From positions 1 to 35,433 of the forward strand of contig VBMR01000135.1 in the NCBI GenBank assembly GCA_005878325.1: a stretch of 35,433 nucleotides of DNA, read 5' to 3'. The notes beneath the pieces were generated by a model. It saw only the letters and a program-made list of their open reading frames with translations, had not been told where the DNA came from and made no database searches. Made by a program: the position numbers and the translations under genes. Shown here piece after piece: positions 9,067 to 17,466 of this stretch (its first letter is position 1; each line of letters starts with the position of its first letter). This stretch comes from Methanobacteriota archaeon (lineage in GTDB: Archaea; Thermoplasmatota; Thermoplasmata; RBG-16-68-12).

Positions 9067-9930
9067 TCACCCCCCCTGGTACTCCTGGAGGATCAGGTCG
9101 AGGACTTCTTCGGGCTTCAGGCCCCGGAAGTCCGCATCCGTGAGGCCATCGAGCGATTTGTCCAGGTGGTCCCGAATCGTCTTCGGCATCGAGCGGGTGA
9201 GCAAGAGTTGCCTCAGTTGGGACGGCGCCTTCGCGGTCACGGGCCGGCCGCCATCCACGCCCTGGATCACGATGCCGAGCCCGCGGAGGATTTGGAACGG
9301 ATGAGCCGAAGGACTGTGACGACTGTTCCGGCACTTCACGATCTTCAGATGACGTGCGGAATCCGAGTTAGAGCTGAACTGCAAGTGGATGACGCAATCC
9401 GCGAGGTACATCGGGATGACGGTCTCCGGTCCCGCGAGGTCCGCCGATCCGTGGTCCTCGAGCGTGCAGAGGACCGTCCCGACTTTGCGGGTCTGCTTGA
9501 ACATGTATCCGATCAGGTCCCGTTGTTCATACAGGTCTTTCGTCGACCAGAGGACCGGGGTCAGGGGATCGATCACGATCCGCGCATTGCTCCCCTTCCA
9601 GTCCGCGACGAACGCGGGCAGCTCCTTCCGGATGAAGTTCGAGAATTCGCGCCCCGAGGCGTCGATGAAGACGAGCAGCTCGTCGTCGAGGGATTCGAGG
9701 ATGTCGGACCACCCCATCTCGACCGCTTCCCGGATGATTTGCTCCTTGTTCTCGTCGAGGCTGACGAAGATGCCCTCCTGGCCTTCTTGCAGTCCTCGTC
9801 GAATGAACTGCGTGGCGAACGTCGTCTTGCCCGCGCCGGAGCGGCCGATGACGACGGTCGTGCTGTTCTCATTCACCCCGCCGTCGAGCAGGGGGTTGAG
9901 TCCGTAGACTCCGCTGCGAATCTTTCGCAC
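9067..9930 (-). CDS. Single-domain KaiC-like RecA-fold ATPase
   Basis: A 287-residue RecA-fold ATPase of the KaiC/RadA superfamily with Walker A GRSGAGKTT (residues ~29-37), a SLDENKEQ segment at the catalytic glutamate position, Walker B RIVIDPLTPV and the typical YLADCVIHLQF strand. Archaeal single-domain KaiC homologues are signalling ATPases often encoded beside regulators. Here the ~60 residues after the ATPase core (SQLRQLLL to EVLDLILQEYQGG) form an extra helical tail. The gene leads a two-gene operon with the winged-helix regulator. The GTG start at 9930 is supported by a TATA-like box 26 bases upstream; an ATG at 9940 is out of frame. Confidence 0.88.
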   Translation of the reverse strand: MRKIRSGVYGLNPLLDGGVNENSTTVVIGRSGAGKTTFATQFIRRGLQEGQEGIFVSLDENKEQIIREAVEMGWSDILESLDDELLVFIDASGREFSNFIRKELPAFVADWKGSNARIVIDPLTPVLWSTKDLYEQRDLIGYMFKQTRKVGTVLCTLEDHGSADLAGPETVIPMYLADCVIHLQFSSNSDSARHLKIVKCRNSRHSPSAHPFQILRGLGIVIQGVDGGRPVTAKAPSQLRQLLLTRSMPKTIRDHLDKSLDGLTDADFRGLKPEEVLDLILQEYQGG

Positions 9931-9951
9931 GCGATTTCATCCTGGAGTGAC

Positions 9952-9960
9952 GGTTAAAAC
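9952..9960 (-). promoter_or_regulatory. TATA-like box for the KaiC-like/wHTH operon
   Basis: Reverse-strand GTTTTAACC, centred ~26 bases before the GTG at 9930, fits a leaderless promoter. Confidence 0.45.
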
Positions 9961-9993
9961 GTGCCGACGTGAGAATCAGATGCGAAACCGAAA

Positions 9994-10332
9994 TCATGGG
10001 AGGGCGGGTTGCACGCGGCGGAAGAACGCGTCGACCATCGACCGATCGAGGCCGTAGCCGAGCACTCCATCGAGACGATCGACGACTTGCCCGTCGCGGA
10101 AGAGCGCGAGGGTCGGCACGACCTCGACCGCGTAATCCTCCCAGAGGGGATTGCTCTCGTCGTCGAGGTACACCGCGGCGAAGCGCCACGGTCGGGAGGA
10201 GGAGACCCGCTCGAAGTCGGCTTTGAATCGGCGACAAAACGGACACCAAGTGGCCCAGAACATGACCACGGTCGGTTCCGTCGACTGGAGGACCGACGTC
10301 TGGAAGGCCTCCGCGTCTCGGACCTCGATCAT
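9994..10332 (-). CDS. Thioredoxin-like protein
   Basis: A thioredoxin fold of about 112 residues with active site WATWCPFCRRF (CPFC) and a cis-proline region VVPTLALFRDG. Such proteins reduce or exchange protein disulfides in the cytoplasm. The CPFC sequence differs from the classical CGPC and resembles glutaredoxin-like or archaeal thioredoxins. I take the ATG at 10332 (MIEVRDAEAF) because the fold begins there and a TATA-like CTTTATGG lies ~33 bases upstream; in-frame ATGs at 10353 and 10374 would add 7-14 residues. The gene is in the same orientation as the KaiC operon but upstream of that operon's own promoter. Confidence 0.88.
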   Translation of the reverse strand: MIEVRDAEAFQTSVLQSTEPTVVMFWATWCPFCRRFKADFERVSSSRPWRFAAVYLDDESNPLWEDYAVEVVPTLALFRDGQVVDRLDGVLGYGLDRSMVDAFFRRVQPALP

Positions 10333-10446
10333 CGCGGATCGAGTAAAGCCCATCCGCGGGCCATAAAGATTCACCCGAGGACTCGGCCCCTTAGCGGCGA
10401 GTAGTTTCGCACACCTCCCCCGGGAACGACGAAGCCCTTGGCCGAT

Positions 10447-10465
10447 ATACCTCTACTTAGAGGTA
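10447..10465. repeat. 19-bp palindromic site, copy 1
   Basis: ATACCTCTACTTAGAGGTA, with perfect 8-bp arms (TACCTCTA/TAGAGGTA) around a 2-base centre. It lies 4 bases before the ATG of the small gene at 10470, overlapping the probable promoter/transcription start, so it may be an operator. An identical 19-bp copy occurs at 10701-10719. Confidence 0.85.
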
Positions 10466-10469
10466 TGAA

Positions 10470-10757
10470 ATGGAAATCGGATGCGGCGCCCGCGTGCGGG
10501 ACTTCGACGGTCGACGGTACTTCTACTTCTGGCACTACGAACGGGACAACGGACGGTCGAAGAGGAAGGAGGACTACGTCGGCCGCGTGGACTCGGAGAA
10601 GGCGAGGTCGGATCTCCTCCGTCGCATGGCGGCCTACCATCGGAGGGCGGAGCAGGAGTTCGCCCGACGGAGGGCGCGGATCGAGGGCCTCGTCCGGCGC
10701 ATACCTCTACTTAGAGGTACATCGGCTGAAGGGCATCCCTCGGTGGCTGCGAGGTGA
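10470..10757 (+). CDS. Small basic protein, possibly DNA-binding
   Basis: A 95-residue Arg-rich protein. The first 45 residues (RDFDGRRYFYFWHYERDNGR, then a KEDYVG segment) resemble the short aromatic 'RYYYxxYExxGRxxxxYxG' beta motif of small archaeal hypotheticals and integrase arm domains. The next ~30 residues form a charged helix (ARSDLLRRMAAYHRRAEQEF). The C-terminal end is partly encoded by the second palindrome (IPLLRG). The gene is placed between two identical palindromes, so it may bind them and regulate itself (inference). No confident family assignment. Translation of the ORF is plausible but not proven; a frame open across it continues into the polymerase gene. Confidence 0.55.
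   Translation: MEIGCGARVRDFDGRRYFYFWHYERDNGRSKRKEDYVGRVDSEKARSDLLRRMAAYHRRAEQEFARRRARIEGLVRRIPLLRGTSAEGHPSVAAR
10701..10719. repeat. 19-bp palindromic site, copy 2
   Basis: Identical to 10447-10465 at all 19 positions, 254 bases downstream, in the same orientation. It lies inside the 3' part of the small gene and about 110 bases before the TATA-like box of the DNA polymerase gene. Confidence 0.85.
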
Positions 10758-10830
10758 GGACTTCTCGGCCCCGCTGGGCGGGACCAACCGCGGATTGCTT
10801 CGCGGGGCCTGCTGTCTCCAGACGGAAAGG

Positions 10831-10838
10831 CATATACC
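10831..10838 (+). promoter_or_regulatory. TATA-like box upstream of PolD large subunit
   Basis: CATATACC lies about 50 bases before the ATG at 10885, in the right orientation. It would leave a leader of about 25 bases. Confidence 0.4.
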
Positions 10839-10884
10839 CGGTCCTCCGGATGGGGCTGCCGCCCTCGTTCTCGGAAGGGATGGA

Positions 10885-13800
10885 ATGGGTTCGCCCGTCG
10901 CCTCCGAGGAGGTCCGGTCCTACTTCGCGGATCTCCTGTCGCAAGTCGATTCGACGTACGCCGTCGCCCGCGCGGCCCGAGCCCGGGGATTCGATCCGGA
11001 GCTCGACGTCGAAATCCCCCTCACCGACGACCTTGCGTCTCGGGTCGAACGCCTCCTCGAGAACTACGAGGTCGAAGGCGTGGCCCGACGGATCCGGGAG
11101 CTCGCGAAAGACCACGATCGGGAGGAACTCGCGATCCTCGTCGCGAAAGAGATGGCCCAGCGACCCGCGGCGAGCAAGGAGAAGGCGGTCGAACGCGCGG
11201 TCCGTGTCGGTCTCGCAATCCTGACGGAAGGCATCCTGGTCGCACCGCTCGAAGGCCTCGCCGGGGTCAAGATCAAACGAAATCGCGACGGCACCTCGTA
11301 CGTCGATCTGTCCTACGCAGGGCCCATCCGGTCGGCGGGGGGGACCGGCCAGGCGCTCAGCGTCCTGATCGCAGACCTGGTGCGCCGCGAACTCGACATC
11401 GGGAGGTATCAGCCCACCCGGGAAGAGGTCGAGCGGTTCAAGGAGGAAATCCCGCTCTATCGACAAGTGCAGCACCTCCAATACTCGCCGACCGAGGGAG
11501 AGATCTCCCTGATCGTGTCGAACTGCCCCGTCGCCATCAACGGCGAAGGGACGGAAGATGCGGAGATCAGCGGCTTCCGGGACCTCCCGCGGGTCGAGAC
11601 GAACCGCATCCGCGGCGGCGCATGCCTCGTGATCGCGGACGGGATGTGTTTGAAGGCGCCGAAGATCCAGAAACATGTCCGCACCCTCCGGATCGACGGA
11701 TGGGAATTCGTGGATGCGTACCTCGCGGAGAAGAAGGCCGGGCCGGAGGACTCGAAAGAGGATTCGAGCGTGGAGCCGAACGAGGTGTTCATCCAGAACA
11801 TCGTCGCGGGCCGGCCGGTCCTGTGCCACCCGAGCCGCCCCGGCGGTCTCCGCCTCCGGTACGGGCGAACGCGGGCCACGGGCCTTGCCGCGCTGGCCCT
11901 CCATCCGGCGACGATGCACATCTTGGACGACTTCATCGCTGTCGGTACCCAGGTGAAGACGGAGCGTCCGGGAAAGGCGGGGGCCATCACGCCGTGCGAG
12001 TCGATCGACGGCCCCCTCGTCGTGCTCGACACCGGGGATTTCGTGGAGGTCCCCGACGCCGAGACGGCGAAGCGCCTGCGACCTCAAGTCCGGGTGATCG
12101 CAGACCTCGGAGAGATCCTCATCCCCTTCGGCGAATTTCTGGAAAACAACCATGTCCTCATGCCAGGCGCCTTCTCGCTCGAATGGTACAGTGCCCTCCT
12201 TCAAGCGAAACGGGGATCCCTTCCCGAGGCCTGGCAGGAGCCTTCGGCGGCCCAGGCGCTTGAATGGTCCCGGACCTTCCGCGTCCCCCTTCATCCGCGA
12301 TACAACCTGTTCTACCACGATTTTTCGTCCGAGGAACTTCGCGTCCTCCGCGAGCGGATCGTCGCGGAGGGCCGGATCGACAACGGTCGGTTGGTCCTCC
12401 CCGCGACCCCGGAATTTCGGGAATGGCTCGTCCGGCTCGGGGCGCCGTTTTCCATCCGCGGGTCCGATCTCGCCCTCGAGCGTCACACGGAGACGCTCCT
12501 CGCGACCCTGGGCATCGCGCCCCACGAGAGAGCCTTGCAGATCGGGCCCGAGCCACCTCCGGAAACCCCGGATCCCCTCGCGTTCGTGAGCGCCCTCGCC
12601 GGCTTCCCGATCAAGGCCCGCGGGCCCACCCGGATCGGAGCACGCATGGCTCGTCCGGAAAAGGCGGCGCCACGGAAGATGCAGCCCGCACCCCACTCCC
12701 TGTTCCCGATCGGACACGAAGGCGGCGCTCAACGTCTCTTGTTGGACGCGGCCGCCAAGGACACGATCGAAGTCGAGGTGGGTCTGCGGACCTGCACGAC
12801 CTGTGGGAAGCGGTGGTTGCTCCCCAAGTGCTCGTGCGGCGGCCACACCCTCCCGCGGAACGGACCGAGGCGGCAACGGGTCCCGCTGGGCGAGATCTTG
12901 CGGTCGGCGCTCGAGCGCCTTGGCGAGCCGAAGCCCTCCGAGATCAAGGCGGTCCAAGGGATGATCTCGCGGACGAAGACCCCGGAGCCGATTGAGAAGG
13001 GCATCCTCCGGGCGAAGCACGATATCTATGTGTTCAAGGACGGGACGACGCGGTTCGACATGACGAACCTGCCCCTCACGCACTTCACCCCGAAGGAGGC
13101 GGGCATCTCCGTTGGCGTGGCGCGGCGGCTGGGATATGCGAAAGACATCGGCGGGCGTCCCCTGGAGGACGAGGACCAGATCCTCGAGCTCCGTCCCCAG
13201 GACATCCTCGTCGCCCGGTCGTGCGGGGAGTACCTTCTCCGGGTCGCCTCCTTCGTGGATGACCTCCTGGAGCGCCTGTACGGGTTGGCCCGTTTCTATC
13301 GGGCCACCTCCATCGAGGACTTGCTGGGTCACCTGGTCGTCACGCTGGCACCGCACACGAGCGGCGGGGTCCTCGCCCGGATCGTCGGCTTCACCGATTC
13401 GAAGGCCTGTTTCGCCCACCCCCACCTGATCGCCGCGCGCCGTCGGAACTGCGACGGAGACGAGGACTCCGTGATCCTGCTCCTGGACAGCCTCGTGAAT
13501 TTCTCCCGGGCGTTCCTCCCGGACAAACGGGGCGGCCTCATGGATGCGCCCCTGGTGCTGTCGACGCAGATCGACCCGAACGAAATCGACAAGGAGGCGC
13601 ACAACCTCGATGTCTCGGCGACGTATCCCCTCTCCCTGTACGAAGCGGCCGAACGGTTCGCCCACCCGCGGGAAATCGAGCCCCAGATCGACACGGTGGG
13701 CAAGCGGATCGGGAGCGTCCTCCAGTACGAGGGGTTCGCCTATACCCACCCGACGAAGAGCGTGGCGCAGGGGCCCCTCGCCTCCGCGTACGGCGAAGGG

Positions 13801-14199
13801 TCCATGATGGAGAAGATCGACAAGCAGCTCGACCTCGCGCTCCGGATCCGGGCCGTGGACCCGAACGATGTCGTGGCGCGCATCGTCGTCCACCATTTCC
13901 TCCCCGACCTGATCGGGAACCTGAAGGCGTTCTCGAGCCAGCAGGTCCGCTGCACGAAGTGCGGCACGAAGTACCGACGGATCCCGCTCCGCGGGCGATG
14001 CCCGAGCTGCGGGGGCAATCTCACGTTGACCGTCCACGAGAGCTCCGTCAAGAAGTACCTCGAGGTTTCCAAGCGGATCAGCCAACAGTTCGAGGTCTCG
14101 AACTATCTGCGTCAGCGGATCGACCTGATCGAGGACGCGATCGCGTCCCTGTTCACGAACGACAAGACGCAGGATCTCAAGCTCGACGACTTCTTCTAG
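10885..14199 (+). CDS. polC: DNA polymerase D (PolD) large catalytic subunit DP2
   Basis: A 1104-residue protein with the hallmarks of archaeal family-D polymerase DP2. It has the conserved block YAGPIRSAGGTGQALSV, RIRGGACLVIADG, a zinc knuckle near residue 636 (CTTCGKRW, CSCGG), the catalytic aspartate motif NCDGDED near residue 854 and the conserved DAPLVLST. A C-terminal zinc ribbon (CTKCGTKYRR, CPSCGG near residue 1022) and a PIP-like tail (DLKLDDFF) that could bind PCNA follow. The enzyme replicates the chromosome with the DP1 subunit, which is not in this window. No intein is present; length matches intein-free homologues. The ATG at 10885 gives the family N-terminus (VRSYFADLLSQVDSTYAVA). 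The antisense strand is open over the whole gene, a GC-skew artefact. Confidence 0.97.
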   Translation: MGSPVASEEVRSYFADLLSQVDSTYAVARAARARGFDPELDVEIPLTDDLASRVERLLENYEVEGVARRIRELAKDHDREELAILVAKEMAQRPAASKEKAVERAVRVGLAILTEGILVAPLEGLAGVKIKRNRDGTSYVDLSYAGPIRSAGGTGQALSVLIADLVRRELDIGRYQPTREEVERFKEEIPLYRQVQHLQYSPTEGEISLIVSNCPVAINGEGTEDAEISGFRDLPRVETNRIRGGACLVIADGMCLKAPKIQKHVRTLRIDGWEFVDAYLAEKKAGPEDSKEDSSVEPNEVFIQNIVAGRPVLCHPSRPGGLRLRYGRTRATGLAALALHPATMHILDDFIAVGTQVKTERPGKAGAITPCESIDGPLVVLDTGDFVEVPDAETAKRLRPQVRVIADLGEILIPFGEFLENNHVLMPGAFSLEWYSALLQAKRGSLPEAWQEPSAAQALEWSRTFRVPLHPRYNLFYHDFSSEELRVLRERIVAEGRIDNGRLVLPATPEFREWLVRLGAPFSIRGSDLALERHTETLLATLGIAPHERALQIGPEPPPETPDPLAFVSALAGFPIKARGPTRIGARMARPEKAAPRKMQPAPHSLFPIGHEGGAQRLLLDAAAKDTIEVEVGLRTCTTCGKRWLLPKCSCGGHTLPRNGPRRQRVPLGEILRSALERLGEPKPSEIKAVQGMISRTKTPEPIEKGILRAKHDIYVFKDGTTRFDMTNLPLTHFTPKEAGISVGVARRLGYAKDIGGRPLEDEDQILELRPQDILVARSCGEYLLRVASFVDDLLERLYGLARFYRATSIEDLLGHLVVTLAPHTSGGVLARIVGFTDSKACFAHPHLIAARRRNCDGDEDSVILLLDSLVNFSRAFLPDKRGGLMDAPLVLSTQIDPNEIDKEAHNLDVSATYPLSLYEAAERFAHPREIEPQIDTVGKRIGSVLQYEGFAYTHPTKSVAQGPLASAYGEGSMMEKIDKQLDLALRIRAVDPNDVVARIVVHHFLPDLIGNLKAFSSQQVRCTKCGTKYRRIPLRGRCPSCGGNLTLTVHESSVKKYLEVSKRISQQFEVSNYLRQRIDLIEDAIASLFTNDKTQDLKLDDFF

Positions 14200-14354
14200 G
14201 TGGCCACGAGCTTCGATTGCTCGCTCCGGATCTTCAGGGCCGCCGCAGCCGCGAGCAGGCCGCCGAGGCCAAACGCGCCGACGACGAGGAGGGGAAAGTT
14301 CGCGATCGTCAGGTTCGCGAACCCCGTCGGGACGAGTCCCCGGTTCAGTCCCAA
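14196..14354 (-). CDS. Small membrane protein (tentative)
   Basis: The reverse strand reads LGLNRGLVPTGFANLTIANF, then a strong membrane helix (PLLVVGAFGLGGLLAAAAAL) and a charged tail KIRSEQSKLVAT, ending with TAG at 14196-14198. The stop overlaps the polymerase gene's TAG, so the two converge with a few shared bases. The frame remains open and hydrophobic upstream (VILLGVFLYGPEQ) to a TAA at 14397, which looks like a first membrane helix, but no ATG, GTG or TTG precedes it; TTG at 14354 is the only standard start. No family recognised. Confidence 0.4.
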   Translation of the reverse strand: MGLNRGLVPTGFANLTIANFPLLVVGAFGLGGLLAAAAALKIRSEQSKLVAT

Positions 14355-14394
14355 TTGCTCCGGGCCGTACAGGAAAACTCCCAGCAGGATAACC

Positions 14395-14404
14395 CTTTAG
14401 ATAC
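14395..14404 (+). promoter_or_regulatory. TATA-like box for the GT-C-like membrane protein gene
   Basis: CTTTAGATAC lies ~27 bases before the ATG at 14426, the leaderless promoter spacing. It is the first promoter of the glycan cluster. Confidence 0.5.
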
Positions 14405-14425
14405 GGCGGGCGGTTTCGCGGGCGA

Positions 14426-16120
14426 ATGACGAGGTCTGCGGCCCTCGGCCTGGCGGCGATCGTCATCGGGTCGATCGCGGTCCGCCTCTCCCCCCTGTGG
14501 TCGTTCTTGTACTGGGGTTCCGACACGGGCGAGTACTTCGCCATCGCGAAGGCCCTCCTTCGGACCCAGCATGTCTCGACGACCTACTACGGCTGGGGCG
14601 TCACGTATCCGTACTTCCCGGGCATGTTCTTCTTGCAGGGGGGCCTCGTGGGTCTCGGCGGCCTCGACCTCCCGACCGTCCTGAACCTCCTGGTGCCGGT
14701 CCTCGGCGCCCTCGCGGTGCTGCCCGTGTTCCTGATCGGGCACAGGGTCTCTGGCGAGGCCTCGGTGGCGCTGTTCGCCGCGGCCGTACTGGCCGGAGCC
14801 ATCCCCCATGTCTACACGACGGCGCATCCTGCGCCCGCGACCCTCGGGGACCTCCTCGCCCTGACCGGTCTGGTGCTCTTCCTCCGCCTTCGCGCGGACA
14901 GTCGGTCGATGGGGCCGCTCCTCCTCGTGACCGCCGCCCTGATCGCGACGCATCATCTCTCCGTCTACTTCTTCCTCCTCGTGGTCTTCGGGACCCTCCT
15001 CATCCGAGGGTTCGTGGCCCCGTGGCGACGGACCGACGGCTCGAGGCGGGAAGTCGCGTTCGCGGGTATCCTCCTCGGAGGCACGGTCGCCTATTGGCTC
15101 GGCTACGCGACCGCGTTCCGGGACTACATCCTGCCGGACGTCTCGATCCGACCCTGGTGGGCCATCCTAGTCCTGTCCGCGATCGGGCTCGTGGTCCTCA
15201 CGGCGCTGGTCCGGGCGCGGACGCACATCCGTTGGAGGTACCGGCCCCGGTATCCCGGACTCCGGTATCGCGGGACCGCCTACGGCGCCGCCGCGGGAAC
15301 GATCCTGGTCATCGGGCTCGTCTCGGTGGTCTCCGGCGTCCCCGGGACGACGTTCCGCGTTCCCGCCGCCGAGTTGCTGTACTTCGTCCCTTTCGTTCTG
15401 CTCATCTCTTTGGCGGCGGTGGGTCGGAAATTCCTCGATTTTCTCACGCTAGGGATCGGGCCAACCGCGTGGATCGTCGCCCTCATCGGCTCCGCGACCG
15501 TGGGGATCGTCGCCGCGCCGCGGGTCCTCATCCCGTATCGACACATGGAGTACCTGGTCGTGCCGTTCGCCATCCTCGCCGGCGTCGGGTGTGTCCGCGT
15601 CATCCGCTTGGCGGGGCTCCGAGGGCGATCGAGCACCGCAGCGGTCGCGGTCGTCGGATTCCTCCTCCTCGCGAACGTCCTGGCAGGCATACCTCCGGCG
15701 ACCGCCTTGGCGGGGTGGCGAGAGGGAACCCTTCCGACCGCCTTGGACGCCGCGTACTGGGCGAGGGACCATGTGCAAGGCCTCGTCGTCACGGACCATC
15801 ACGCCTCGACGACGGTCTTCGGATTCGGAGGGCTGAACGCCACGTGGGACCGGGCACGGACCCCATTCCTCTCGGACGCTGGGGGGGATCCGTATGCGGG
15901 TCTCTCCGGGATTGACTCGCCATCGGGTCGGAAGGATGGGACGTACGTATGGATCGACCGCGATATGGAGGCCGGCGTGCGGCTTGCGCCCTGGGACACG
16001 GCCGTCCCGATGGACCCCGCCGTCATCGCAAAATTCGACGACGCGCCCTTCATCAAGGTCTTCGACAACGGGTACGCGCGACTCTACTGGATCGCCTGGG
16101 GCTGCGGGACCTCCTGCTAG
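14426..16120 (+). CDS. Polytopic GT-C-like glycosyltransferase / oligosaccharyltransferase-like membrane protein
   Basis: A 564-residue protein with about 12 hydrophobic segments over residues 1-420 and a soluble C-terminal domain of ~140 residues. The first extracytoplasmic loop holds SDTGEY and YYGWGVTYPYFPG, the position where GT-C enzymes (PMT, STT3/AglB and ArnT-like) carry their catalytic acidic residues. These enzymes use lipid-linked sugars and act at the outer membrane face. It heads a run of glycosyltransferase and sugar-nucleotide genes, which supports a role in transferring or polymerising a surface glycan. The WWDYG motif of AglB is not visible, so I do not call it the oligosaccharyltransferase itself. 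Acceptor unknown. Confidence 0.75.
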   Translation: MTRSAALGLAAIVIGSIAVRLSPLWSFLYWGSDTGEYFAIAKALLRTQHVSTTYYGWGVTYPYFPGMFFLQGGLVGLGGLDLPTVLNLLVPVLGALAVLPVFLIGHRVSGEASVALFAAAVLAGAIPHVYTTAHPAPATLGDLLALTGLVLFLRLRADSRSMGPLLLVTAALIATHHLSVYFFLLVVFGTLLIRGFVAPWRRTDGSRREVAFAGILLGGTVAYWLGYATAFRDYILPDVSIRPWWAILVLSAIGLVVLTALVRARTHIRWRYRPRYPGLRYRGTAYGAAAGTILVIGLVSVVSGVPGTTFRVPAAELLYFVPFVLLISLAAVGRKFLDFLTLGIGPTAWIVALIGSATVGIVAAPRVLIPYRHMEYLVVPFAILAGVGCVRVIRLAGLRGRSSTAAVAVVGFLLLANVLAGIPPATALAGWREGTLPTALDAAYWARDHVQGLVVTDHHASTTVFGFGGLNATWDRARTPFLSDAGGDPYAGLSGIDSPSGRKDGTYVWIDRDMEAGVRLAPWDTAVPMDPAVIAKFDDAPFIKVFDNGYARLYWIAWGCGTSC

Positions 16121-16154
16121 CCTTGTCAACTGTTGCCGGATCTCCGTTCCGAGC

Positions 16155-16164
16155 ACCTTTATGC
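16155..16164 (+). promoter_or_regulatory. TATA-like box for the first GT4 gene
   Basis: CACCTTTATG lies about 28 bases before the GTG at 16188. This favours GTG 16188 as a leaderless start over the ATG at 16161, which is inside the box. Confidence 0.45.
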
Positions 16165-16187
16165 CGTCCGCGGGAATCCGAGCGGTC

Positions 16188-17315
16188 GTGCGGATCCTGC
16201 ATGTGACGAAGAAATTCCCGCCGGTCGTGGGGGGCGACGCGACGGTGGTGTCCGCCCTCGCGCGAGCCCAGTCGCGGAAAGGTCGCGATGTCCACGTGCT
16301 CGCGTACCGGGCGGACGGTCTCGAAGCGACGGATCGCGTCCACCCCGTGGGTCCGGTCCAGACCTCGGAGGGACTGGACCGCGTGGGCCTGCGCCGGCTC
16401 CGGGGTATGTGGGCCATGCGGGCCTGGGCAGAGGAGCACCTCGCCTCACTGGAGCCCGACATCGTCCATGCCCACGCCGTGGACGTCGGGGGGTCCGTCG
16501 CTAGCATCGCCCGCGGCCAGGGAATCCCGGTCGTCCTCACCTGCCACGGCGTATGGTTTCCGCATCGCCCACGATGGTCTCCCCTAGGATGGATGGAGCG
16601 ATCTCTCCTCCGGCGCGGATACGACGCCATCACGACCGTCGATCGGGCCTCCGCGAAGGAGCTCCGCGATCGGGGATGGTCGAACGTGATCGTCGTGCCC
16701 AACGGCGTGGACCTCTCTGAGTTCGCCGGAATCGATCCACCGTCCGACGGGACGATCCGCGTCCTCTTCGCGGGAAGGCACGTGTACCAGAAGGGAATTG
16801 ACGTCCTCCTCGAGGCCACCGCCCGGGTTCGGTCGCAGAGCGCCGATCCTTTCGTCCTGGAGCTCGCCGGCGACGGACCCGAGCGGACCCGCCTGGAACG
16901 GAAGGCGAAGGACCTCGGGCTCGGCGAAGTCGCTCGATTCCTCGGTCCTCTCCCTCGGCCAGATCTAATCCGGGCGTACCGCCGCGCGACCGCCTTCGTG
17001 CTCCCGTCCCGCTTCGAAGGGTTTCCCCTCGTCATCCTGGAGGCGTGGGCGGCCGGCCTGCCGGTCATCGCGACGGCCGTCGGGGGCGTCCTGGATCTGT
17101 GCGACGAGAGCAACGCATGGCTCGTCCCACCGGAGAATCCGGGGGCCTTGGCGGACGCCATGATGTCCCTCGCCCGCGACCCGGCGCGACGCCGGGAGCT
17201 CGGAGCCAAGGGACACGCCGCAATCCGAAGCCGCTACATGTGGGAGGTCATTGCCGACGCGTACGAGGAGGTCTACGCGAGCTGTCGTCGACCGACCCCG
17301 GGTGTGAGCCCATGA
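16188..17315 (+). CDS. GT4-family (GT-B fold) glycosyltransferase
   Basis: About 375 residues with the two Rossmann domains of GT4 enzymes. The N-terminal domain has VRILHVTKKFPPVVGGDATVV; the C-terminal domain has VLFAGRHVYQKGIDVLLEA and the retaining-transferase signature RFEGFPLVILEAWAAGLPV (EX7E). Such enzymes transfer a sugar from a nucleotide donor to a lipid- or glycan-linked acceptor at the cytoplasmic membrane face. The start was chosen from the TATA spacing and because VRILHV is the first beta strand; ATG 16161 would add nine residues. Its stop overlaps the ATG of the broken GT2 gene (CCATGA), so the two formed a translationally coupled pair before the GT2 gene was lost. Confidence 0.92.
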   Translation: MRILHVTKKFPPVVGGDATVVSALARAQSRKGRDVHVLAYRADGLEATDRVHPVGPVQTSEGLDRVGLRRLRGMWAMRAWAEEHLASLEPDIVHAHAVDVGGSVASIARGQGIPVVLTCHGVWFPHRPRWSPLGWMERSLLRRGYDAITTVDRASAKELRDRGWSNVIVVPNGVDLSEFAGIDPPSDGTIRVLFAGRHVYQKGIDVLLEATARVRSQSADPFVLELAGDGPERTRLERKAKDLGLGEVARFLGPLPRPDLIRAYRRATAFVLPSRFEGFPLVILEAWAAGLPVIATAVGGVLDLCDESNAWLVPPENPGALADAMMSLARDPARRRELGAKGHAAIRSRYMWEVIADAYEEVYASCRRPTPGVSP

Positions 17316-17437
17316 CGGACTACCTTCACCTCGCACGAGCGTCGTGGTCAGCTACAACGGCGAACGGTTCCTCCGCCCGTGTCTCGAATCCCTCGCCCGA
17401 AACGGGATGTCTCCCGCCGGGAGGATACTCGTATGGA
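17312..17437 (+). pseudogene. Remnant of a GT2-family glycosyltransferase (5' end only, frameshifted)
   Basis: From 17335 the frame reads TSVVVSYNGERFLRPCLESL, the unmistakable first strand and helix of a GT-A family 2 glycosyltransferase. This frame has no start codon. The ATG at 17312, coupled to the preceding GT4 stop, is one base out of frame and reads MTDYLHL before diverging, so one base seems to have been lost in between. The GT2 frame stops after ILVWT at about 17437. Only ~35 of the usual ~250-350 residues remain. The break coincides with a lower-GC gene of opposite orientation, which points to a replacement or insertion event. Confidence 0.75.
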
Positions 17438-17466
17438 CATGAAGCCACCACCTCGCGTGTGTTGGC

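Noticed and set aside
10711..14544. 1277-codon reverse open frame over the PolD gene
   Set aside because: Composition typical of GC-rich antisense; the forward strand carries unmistakable polymerase motifs throughout.
15449..17209. 586-codon reverse frame across the GT-C-like and GT4 genes
   Set aside because: Ser/Arg-rich antisense shadow crossing two clear forward genes.
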